This document shows positions 1 to 11,200 of a DNA stretch of 64,000 nt, piece after piece. The notes below the pieces were generated by a model. It had not been told where the DNA came from. It saw nothing but the letters and a program-made list of their open reading frames with translations, and ran no database searches. This DNA is from Paraspadella gotoi. Taxonomy: Eukaryota; Chaetognatha. The stretch spans positions 16,126,770-16,190,769 of the forward strand of contig CM119271.1 in NCBI GenBank assembly GCA_051294375.1, in the 5' to 3' direction. Position numbers and translations under genes: made by a program. Within the stretch, counting starts at the first letter, position 1; each line of letters starts with the position of its first letter.

Positions 1-543
1 CATTACTATGGATTTTTCTTTAAGATTCTATTTTTGTTAACACTGCGTATCATGCTCAAAAAGATTTCATTAAAATGTAATCAGATCGACCAATAAGCGT
101 ATTTAAATATTTGAGAGGAGAATAAGTTTCCTTTGAGAAAAATAGTTATGGTCGAAAGAAGCAAATCGTCCTCTTTTTTCAGAACCCGCGGTTCCGCGTT
201 GGTTTTTTTTTCACCATTTTTGTTTAAATGTTTTTATTTTATTTTGCGAATTCGTAATAAGCGACGAGAGAGAGAGAGAGTGTGTGAGAGCGAGACAAAG
301 AGTCGATGGCCGCGACGGAGAAAGAAACTCGGTCGGAATTCTGGACGGAATCTCGTGACACGATCACGGAACATAACGCATCCGGTTTCGCCAAAAGTGG
401 ATTCCGAGTTTCTGACCTCTGATCCTAAAAATAAGAAAATCTCTCACTTCGTTTCGCGATGCTTCATCGCTGTCACGCCCTATGACGCCCCCCTCCCAAA
501 TCCGTCTCGATCATGATATCCATCGCCAAATAACAACAACAAC
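1..543. other. Region upstream of tensin, no gene seen
   Basis: This stretch holds no supportable exon. It has a short GA-rich run near 268-285. An open frame in phase with the tensin start ends in a TGA at 514-516, so the ATG at 544 is the first in-frame ATG after a stop. It probably contains the tensin 5' UTR and proximal promoter, but I see no clear TATA box or initiator. Confidence 0.5.
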
Positions 544-3500
544 ATGATCGACGTCTGCGAGATTCAGCGGGCCACGCCGCCGGATGACGTCGTCGACGGC
601 GTCGCCCGGCGCCGTAATTGTCTGGCACCGCTACAGCCACCGCAGCAGCAGCAACAACAGCAGCTTCCGCTGGATTTGATCTACGTGACGGAGAGAATCA
701 TTTCGATTTCTTTTCCTGCGTCCTCTAATGACGGGTGAGTGAAGAAGTGTTTATAATTATTATTATTATAAAGCTTTATTTATTAAGGATAATTAATCAA
801 ACGAAATGAGAAATCACATGTTTACTCAATTCCACAAATTTTTTTTCTTATTAATAACAAAAACGATATTAACACAATAAAAAACAGTAACGAAATCAAT
901 AACACCGTAAAAAGTCTGGAACACGGTAAATAAATAAATACTACACAGATCACAAAAATATACCCAAACCACTAACATCAATAACATATAACACTACTGG
1001 AATGTTATAAAATGTTAAAAACGAAAAACATATTTTTTCATGATATCATTAATATATGTCATGAACCTATTAATAAGAAACTATAAAAACATTCATTCAT
1101 TTTGTAATTTTGAGTATTGACTGAGATCATGAACTCTTCACCTAATCCATGACGGACGCTTCCTTGAGCTGAAGTTTGGGAATCAAAATATTCATTAAAT
1201 TTTAATATTATTTGATATTTAAAGTTTAAAATAAGTTATCATTCTCGTTCAGTAAAACCTTAAAATATTCTGAGGTTTAAATAAAAAAAATGGCTTGGCT
1301 TAAAACATGAACATTAATCTTTCCGAATGCTACAATATGCAAATTAGAGTTAAAAACATCGTCTTATTCCATAAAGAATTTTCTGTTCATCCCTGACATT
1401 AATCACCATAGGGATCAATTAGAGGAGGTTTCTCGAATGCTGCGACTCAAACACGGGACGAAGTTCGTTATTTTCAATTTGTCGGAAAAACCCGCGGGAA
1501 TTTTGCGTTCAGAGATTCAAGTAAAAAATTAGCACTAGTAACCTAATGACTAGATTAATGATTAAATAATAAATATATCTCCCTCCAAAGGTGGTGGACT
1601 TCAGCTGGCCAGAAGGACTGGCGCCGCCGCTGGAGCGGCTCTGCGGCGTCTGCAAAGCGATGGACTCTTGGCTAAACGCGGATCCGCGTAACGTCGTAGT
1701 ACTTCGCTGCGTCTCGCCCGGAGGGGCGCGCCCCCCTGGGAGGACGGGCGTCGTCGTAGCCGCTTACCTTCACTACAGGTAAAGTTCAAGCGTTCTTGGT
1801 ATAAATGCGGCCCTGAGAGGGGAGTAATACTTTATGATATAAATTGATTTTACGTCAAAAAACGAGAAGAAGGCGCATTTGCGTAAAGATTCGCTTTCAA
1901 AGTTCTTTGGATTTGTTTCCACTCTTCTCAAATCTCGCCATCGGCTTAATCTTTAATTAAATCTCCGTAGCAACATCTGCGCAAGCGCGGATCAGGCGTT
2001 GGATCGCCTGGCGATGCAAAGAGTCTACGACGAGAAGCTCTGTCGAAGCCTCCAACCTTCGCAGCAGCGATACATCGATTACTTTTCCGGTCGGTAAATT
2101 TCTGTTTTTTTGCTTTTATTCGTTTTTATTTGCTTTTATATGCTTTTCTTCTCAGGCCTCCTCAGCGGCGACATCAAGATTCGAAACGATTCTCTCTTCC
2201 TTCACTTTGTCGTCTTGAGAGGCGGTTCTCCCAATTTCGATGGGAAAGGAGGCAGTCGGGTCTTTCTTAAGATTTATCAAGGAATGAAGCAGGTATGGCA
2301 ACAGGGAGACATGTGTGATGCCCCGGGTGTGAGGCAGCTGGCGCACAGGGCTTTGGACCTGCAGGGACCACCCCATGTCACTGGCGTGTTTATGCCAAGA
2401 TAACGCTTAACAAGCGTGACAGTGAGGGGATTGAACCCGGAACTCACGGTTGGTGAACAAGTGATTAGCTGTCCATGCCAATGGAACGAGCTGAGTTTCA
2501 CCAAGCTCTACGGTTTAGGTCAGGGGGAGTGAATGGAGAAAGCAAATACCCTAGTTTTTATCTCAATTTCTCATAAATTTCGTTCTCAAATATTTAAATG
2601 TTTTTTTGGGGGGGATTTCAGGTGTTTAATTCTCCCGTTTACTCAATGTCGTCTTCTTCAACGACGACTACAACAACAACAACAACAACAACAACTCAAT
2701 CCAACCAAAGATTTTCCTCGTGCGACAAAAGCGACGAAGATTGTCGAAGGTCACTTTTTATCTTTTTAAGTTAAATTTACCCTTTAATTTTATTAATATT
2801 ATTCATAATCATTTTGATTTATTTTCTTTCCTTTTTGACAACAACAACAACGACAGAAGCGTGACGCCCCCCTCTCCATCCTCCTACTCTTCCTCCTCCT
2901 ACGCTTACTCTCAAACCAACGAGCCTCTCTGCGTCCCCGTCCTCGATCCAGAGAGCGATGGCGGCGGCGGCGGCGCTGGCCTCCTGCTCCGCGGCGACGT
3001 GCTGATCAAGTGTTACCACAAGAAGTTCCGCTGCGCCACTCGTCAGACTCTCTTCCGCCTTCAATTCCACACTTGCGCCGTCGACCCGAGACGAGACTTT
3101 CAAGTGAGGACGATTGTTACGACGATGATGATTATACTAATGATAAATTGATAAATTGATAATGATTTATTTCCATTTTGCTTCCAAGGATTCCTGGTCG
3201 GTGAGTTTTCCCAAATCCTCCCTGGACGCGGCTTCAGTGGACGAGCGATTCCCTTCCTCCTTCAGCGTTGACCTCGTCTTCTCGTCTTCGCCCGACGCCG
3301 TCCAACCGAGAGTCGAAGACTTCGACGCCGGCGGAACGACGCTCGTGGCGCTGGGGACGCCGGAAGACGGCGACGGCAGAGGTGGGTGGGGAGCCGAGTG
3401 GAAGAGGGTCTTTTAATCTCATTTGCATATTATCGTTATTAGCTTTAATTTTAAATGGGGTTTTTCTTCTATAAAAATTTTAAATTGTAAAAATTTTAAA

Positions 3501-5202
3501 AATTTGTTGTTTTTGTTTTGTGATAATATTTATAATATTTTTCCATTTAAATTATTTCATTTTTTTATTTCTATTTCCTATTGTCTTCTACCCATTCCTC
3601 CTTTTCCTTCCTTCTTTCAGCCTCTATTTCCATGGATCCCGTCATTCGCTGGGATTCTTACGAAAATTTTCGTCGCGATGAAGACGGCGCCCAGTCGCCC
3701 GTCGGGCACGCTTCGCCCTTCGGCCCTTCATCCCCCGACTCTCCTCATTCGCCCGTCTTTCGTTCGTCCCCTTCTAGTCCTTCCCCTCGTCAGTCACTTT
3801 CGCCCGAACCTCATTCGCCGCCAACGCGTTCGCCAGAGCCAAGGGCTGCGGATCGCCGTTCTCCCTCCACCCGATTGGCCGCATCTCCCGACCCGCAGCC
3901 GAGACCAACGCGGTCGCCGAATCGGACGACTGAGGAAGAGGCAGACGGTGAGAAAGAAGGAAGTTGATCGACCCTGGCCCTTTTGGGTTGGCCCTTATGG
4001 TTTTTCCCTTTTGGGTTGGCCCTTATGGTTTTTCCCTTTTGGGGTGGCCCTTATGGTTTTTCCCTTTTTCCCTTTTTCCCTTTTTGGTCCTTTTTGGGTG
4101 GCCCCTTATAGGTTGACCCCTTTTGGGTTGGGCCCTTTTGTGGTGACCTCTTGAAATGATATTTCCTTTTATCCATTTAGTTTCTATTTCGACGCCAGTT
4201 TACGCCAAAGTCCAAAAAAAGTCTCGGACGGGAACGAGCGATTCAGGTTTAACGTTTAAGTAAATCAATAAATGTATTTATTTTTAATATTTGCCAATTT
4301 TCTAAAAATAGAAATCTCGAGCGAGTCTGTCCGGTCTCCTTGCCCCGACGACCTCGTCGATCTCGTCGACGCCTGCGCCAACTACGCCGAGATCCAAGTC
4401 AACGACGACTGCGGCGGCGGAAGCGGCGGAAGCGGCGGAAGCGGCGGCGAATTTCAAACAAGAAAAATGAAATCTGGCGAATCCGTCGTTTCTTCTTCTT
4501 CCTTCCGAAATCATAAACCTAACCCAGCAATCTCTTCCGCTCCTCCTCCTCGCTGTTCCTCTTCTTCCGCTCCTCCTCGCTGCTCCTCGTCTTCCGCTCC
4601 TCCTCGCTGCTCCTCGTCTTCCGCTCATCCTCCTCACGGGTCATCCTCTTCTTCTTCTTCCTCCACTGGGTCGTGGACGCACTCTTCCGGCGCCGAGACC
4701 GTTGTTCCTCAGGTCTCTGCCATGAGCGCCGCTGCTCCCGCTCCCGCCGCTTCTCCCACTCCCGCTCCCGCCGCTGCTCCCGCTCCCGCTCCCGCCGCTG
4801 CTCTCGCTCCCGCTGCGGTCGCATTAGACGGGTTTGTCCTTGAGTTTTTAATTACTTAAATTTGAGTATGAAAATTATATTCTATTCGCTGCACTTGGCT
4901 AACTTTATTTCATTCATTCATTTCATTCATTCACTCTTTCTTTCATTCACTTATTCAGCTTCTCTTTTTTTCTTCAGTCCCTCTGCTTTGACATCGTGGG
5001 CGGCGATCGGGAATCAATCAACTTCGGAGGCTTCCATCTCCACCGCTGCCTCCGCCGCCACTGCCGCGTCTGTCGCCGCCTCGACCGCTGCCGTCACTCC
5101 TTCCGCTACATCCGTCGCCGCAGTTAATTACAAAGGTAAGCACTAAAAGAGGGAAAGAAAGAGATTCACTCTCTTTCTGCCGCCATCTTCGACGAGGAGA
5201 AA

Positions 5203-5248
<46 letters not shown>

Positions 5249-8200
5249 GCGAGCGAGCGAGCGAGAGATGTAGATATTCTTAACTCTAATCTTTTTTTTC
5301 AGCCGCCATCTTCGACGAGGAGGAACTCCTCAACAAAACAGCGGAACTGGACGATCTTCTCAACGAACTTCTGCTCGAAGGGGAGAGGGAAGGGGCGTCG
5401 TCGCCGACCTTGGCGGCGCCGTGGTGGCGTAAAGACGAAAGGGTGGTTACGCCGGGTGTAGTGGCAAGCGCCGACGGCACCGCGGATGGCGGGCCGCAGC
5501 CGCCTCCTCGCGGAACTAGCGTCGCAGTCATGGACGGGTGGGGGCGCTTGAGACTTCTTTGTTTTTGTTTTGGTTTATGTTCATTTAATAATTTTAAAGT
5601 TTCATTTATTTGTTTGATTTATTCCTCAGCTACATCGCCGCCGCCGTGGTTCACGCTCAAAACGCGGCAGAGCAGCACCAGCGTCGATTTTCGTCCTCTC
5701 CTCCTCCTCTCGCCGCGACTCTCTCGCCGAGAATGGGAAAGAGAGATGCATAGTGAGAATTCCCAATTCTTTTCTACCTTTACTAACTTAGTAGTAATAA
5801 AGATTACACGTAATAGTAATATTTTACATTATCGCTTTCAGCCAATCGGAAACGAAGCCGATCCGCAGCGCCAGCTTCACCCAGTCCACGTCCTCGCCCT
5901 CTGATTGGCTGGAGAGACAAAAGCTAAAAATACAACAGAGAAGCGACGTCGGTCAAAGATGCGCTCCTCCTCCTCAGGGCGCCGCGCTAAGGTTAGAGGA
6001 CCTCTTGCTTCGAGCCGTCCCGCCCCCCCCCCCCGAGTGAAGAGTAAGTGATTGACCTGGAAGTCTCTCATAATGAGCTGACTGTATGACAGTATGTAGG
6101 CGATTGGTGGGTACGGAAAAGAGCGGGAGATTAATGAGGTTTCTTTGAGAGCTATCTGTGTGCCTCCCGCCTTGTTTTGCCCATTTAAGCTTAAGCTGAA
6201 TACGAAAGTATTAATAATTAATTCATAATTAATGTATAAATGTTATATATAACTTATATCTTATATCAATTAACTTATATAAATTTCCAGACATTACGGG
6301 TACGAGCCTTTGCTTCGCTCGGTCAACGGGTACGAAAGGAGCAACGAAGAAAAGCTGTTGGTCGCTGAACTGAAGCTTTATCAGCAGGTCGCTCGTTAAG
6401 AAATTCTACTTTATATATTATATATAGTATATACATAATATATATAACCTCTATAAATGAAATATATATGATTCTTGTTTTATCATATTTAGCGCTTTAA
6501 CTCTGCCTCGTTGGCTGCCGCCTCCTCCGCCGCCTCCAGTCAAAATACTAGTCAAACCGAACGATCGTCCGACGGTGGAGATTCGATCGTCGGCGGTGAG
6601 AGATTTTAGCGAAATTAATCTTTATTTAATCCATAATTAAAATATATTGCAAAATGAGAGAACGACATTGAAGAAAAGTCGAGATGAAATGCCGGTTATA
6701 TTTAATCTCCAACTTTATTCGGCATGTATCGTCGGTTATTTTGATTGATTAATAATTTAATTTATTAATATAAGTCGTTTCTTTTTCTTTACAATTTTTC
6801 CAGCCTCGATTCCTCCGACTCTCACTTCCCCTCCGAACGTTTCTTCCTCTTCGCCCGTCGCCTTCCTTTCCTTCGACCCTTCGTCTCCCTCTTTATCCGC
6901 CGCTCCAACGGCCGCCCCCCTCGCCGCTCCAACGGTCGCCGCTCCAACGGCCGCCCCTCCAACGGCCGCCCCTTCTTCCACTCCGGGCGGCCTCAGCTCG
7001 AGCAGTTCCGCCGCCGACTTCTCCATCGGCGGCTTCGACCATCTTGGACGAGCCTATTGGGCCGGAGGAGACGGGACGCCGAGATATCCGGCGGCGGCGA
7101 CGGCGAGGGACGGCATCCCGGTGCCGGAAGAGTTACGGCCTTTGATCAGTCCGGAAGCGGCGGCGTCGACCGGCGTCGAGACGGCGGCGTCGTGGGAATG
7201 TGAAGGAAACGTGAGAGAGGTATTACTATTACTAAGTTAAATTCGTATTCTTTCTTTACTATTCTTTGAAGTCGATTTCATTTTAATCTTTCCTACTGTA
7301 ATAATCTCTAAATACTTATATTTCCTCACTATTATTTCTTTACTGTTCTTCGTACTCTTAATTCTAATCTTTCCTTCAGCGACGATCGGACGACGAATTC
7401 TTTGTGATTCCGCCCAACGGATTTCAAGATCGAACGATTTACTCGGAGGTCAGACTAATTATTTTATTTAATGTAATTATTTAATTATTAATAGCTTAAT
7501 AAATCCGATCGCCTTCCAGGAGCAAATTTCCGTGGAAGCGGCGGAGATCGACGCTCTCACCGCCTTCAAAGTTCTCGGGGCGCGAATCTCGGACGCGAGA
7601 GGCGACTTGGCTTCCGCCTCCGATTCATTTCTCGACGATCGCGTCCCTTCGCCGCCTCCGCCGCTGCTGCCGCCGCCGACGGAGCAGCGCGTCCACTCCA
7701 AAGTCGACGCCCTCATCGAAATGTTGGACGGAGGCGTCGTCGTCGACGAGGTTTCTCCCGAAGACGACGCCGAAAGAGAAGCGAAGGTCGATGCGGCGCC
7801 GCGAGTTATTAACGGCGTCGGTTTGACTCAGAGGGCGCCGGACGAATCCATCGAGACAACGCCGCCAATCTCGATCGCGAATGGAAGATTCGATATTTTT
7901 GTTCATCGATCGATGGAAGAAGAGAATCATGATTCTGAGGCAAAACTTGAGTTGGACCCGATGATCCAAAAGTTGGACCCGATGATCCAGAATTCGGATC
8001 CGATGACCCAAAAGTTGGACCCGATGACCCAGAATTCGGATCCGATAACCCAAAAGTTGGACCCGATGACCCCAAAATTGGTTGAGACGCGGTCCACAGA
8101 TTCCACCGTCGCTGCTCCGGTTTCTCAGTCCAACTTGTCCGTCGTTTCCGAGTCCGCTTCTGAAAGGTACGAGAGCTTTGATTAATATAGGATTTAGTAT

Positions 8201-11200
8201 TTATGTATTTAGTTATTTATTACTTAACACTTATGATTTATTTTGAAACAGAAGCGTGATCACTTTCGTCGACGTACGAGACGCAGACGTCGCTAGTCCA
8301 TCGTTTCGTCTCCATGACGACGCGGAACGCGATTCTATCGAAGTTTCGATCGGGTCAACGTCGAGAGTGAGTCTCTGTCTCTATCCTAGTAATTCTTTTT
8401 TTTTTCTGTTTCTTTTTTACTTTGCTTTATTTCTAGAGCGATCAAATCTCCGCCATTTCTCAGCCGAGTCATCATCAGCCGGTCTTTGTCCGTGATACTT
8501 CCCAATTTTGGTAATTACGCTAATGTTGCTTCGTTGCTCAATTAATAATTACGCTTAATCCACATGATTAATTATGCTTACGTCATGCTATGTCGCCCTT
8601 TCTTAACTGGCTGGCAATACGCGAGGAAGACCTGCCTTCCTTTTAACCATAACAAACATAGACATATCATTTTCCTCGAACAGTTAATTCAAATACCACT
8701 TCATCGATAGGGAAGCCAGGTCATCTGGGTGTTTATTATCTAAACTGTTAGTCCAAAATCGGGGACAAAATAGCAAATTTATTGAATGCGAATGGCTAAT
8801 TTTAACATTGGTTGTACCAATTAAATTGAATGGCTAATTTTAACATTGGTTGTACCAATTCCATTGAGGTACAAACCTCTAATCTCCCGCGAAGAGGCGG
8901 TGGCGGCTCTCGCCTCCAAACCTCCAGGAACTTTCATCGTCCGCGACTCCAACTCTTTTCCCGGCGCCTTCGGTCTCGCAGTTAAGGTCGCCGCTCTCCC
9001 GCCCAACGTCGTCGCGCAGAGGTTTGTGCGGTTGTTGGTTTCTTAGTTATGGTTGTTGTAGAGGTTTGTGCGGTTTGTTGTCGTGGTAGATGTGGTTTTA
9101 GTGTGTTGTTGTTTTTTGTTGTGGGTATAGTTGTGGTGGTTTTTCTGCTGGATGTTATTTTTGGTTGTTGTTTGTTGTTATCGCTATTAAAGTTTAATAT
9201 TCTCCTTGAAGACGCCAATCAGACGCGCCCTCTGCCTCTGATTTCGTCCGTCATTTCCTCATCGAGTCGACATCTCGCGGCGTGAGACTCAAAGGCTGCG
9301 TCAACGAACCCACATTCGCTTCACTCGCCGCTCTCGTCTATCAACACTCCATCACCAGACTGGGTGCGCTATTTTTGGCTTCTTTACCTCCATATTTGTT
9401 ATGAAATTATTATGACCGAAATCAAAGTAATCTATTAATTCAGTCTGTAAATTAATAAGTAAATATATTAAAATAATAAAATTTTGACTCTGATCTATTA
9501 CTCGTGCAAAATAAAAAGAGCAAAATATTATCATATTTTTTTACAATTGTTAATCGTTTGCTATTTATATCTATTTAATAATTAAACAGCGCTACCGTGT
9601 GAACTGATTTTGCCGACTTCGGATCCTGTTGAGGATCGAGACTCAAATCGAACGATAAAAAACGGAGATGAGACGCGAGATGTAGAAAAAAGTGAGTACA
9701 ACTGTCAATTTAAAATAAAACAATTTAATTTAATTAATTGATTTAATATATATTTCGTTTGGAAAAAGGAAATTCCCCTGCGCCTTCGGTGACGGGGTCT
9801 AAAAGCGCTTCCTGTAAAGTCCTCTACCTCAACTCTGTGGACACGGAGTCGTTAACGGGACCTCAGGCCGTCAAGAAGGCCATCAACATGACGCTGGACA
9901 ACAACCCTTCCCCGCCCACGCCCACCATCGTGCATTTCAAGGTCAGTCGTTGAGAGAAAATCGTATTACGCCACTTCGCTTTTCTCTAGTACATTTTTTG
10001 TAAGGTGCGGCATGTAAATGAAGAAAATGATGTAAATGAAGAAAATGAACCACGCCATTTCAAAAGAAAGTGAGATCTTTTAATAATAAAGATCTAAATT
10101 GTCCGAGTCCTTTTAACATGAACGGTAATTTCAATGTGTATTTCCCTTTGATCACATGATATGACATATGCTCCCTTTAGATGCTCCATTTCCAGAAGAC
10201 AACACTAACATCCCTCTCCCCATTACATTATAAAGAATGTAATTAAATCTAATATATAGTAAAATTTATTAAATTCTTACATTTATTTTAAAATTTAATT
10301 AAAATTTAATATAAATTTTTAAAGTCTAATTTAGTAAAACTAGGAGTCTACGTCGTTCTTAGAGATCGAGGAAGACTTTTCAATGGAGATTTTCGTTCAA
10401 ATCTGACTACCAAACAATATAAACGCTCCTAGTAAAAATTCTGGTAAAATATCGATGTAAAAACACTTGATTCTGATCCTGCTGCATCTGAAGGGCTCGC
10501 ATTTTTTTTCTCTTGTCAAATCATCAAATCTTGATATCAAACAAGCCAGAACAAATAGACTGCATCTGGACAGAAAAATTTTCCATCTCTGATTTTATAT
10601 AGAAATTAAGAGGATTTTTTTTCCTTGAAAACGATATAAACGTGACTGAGGTATGTTCCTGTTCAACAAATGAGGTCCAATTTTGGAATCCTTTGGCAAA
10701 GTGTCTGAAGGGCTCTCAAAATTTTTCTTTACATTTTATTTGGTTATTTTGATATGATACGATCATGGTAAAGTGAATTAGTCCATTTTGGTGAAATTTT
10801 TATTTAAAGTAAAAGAGGAGCTAACGATCGGAATTCTAAGAGTTATCAACCGGGAGTCAGATTCGGGAAAAATCTTCTTATGGCGAAAATCTTCCAAAGA
10901 AGGGGTGAATTTTCCGAAGATTTTGGTTAATATTTTCTATATTTATAGTTGGATTTTTTTGAAACTTAATATTAACAATATTGCCATCATTCTACCTTGG
11001 CTGGTATAAGAATATATTAAAAAAACCTCGGGCTTTGTTCGTCAGAGCCTAGTCCTAGTAAAACAAGTAATCCTGCAATTTTTCATGACTAAAATTTTTT
11101 TTGCCCGTGTATTTTTGACATGCACTGCATTAAAATTCTATCTTTTATTCTTTATAGTTTTAGGAATTCCTGAAGGCGACGCTAGCAGTTCTTTAGATTT

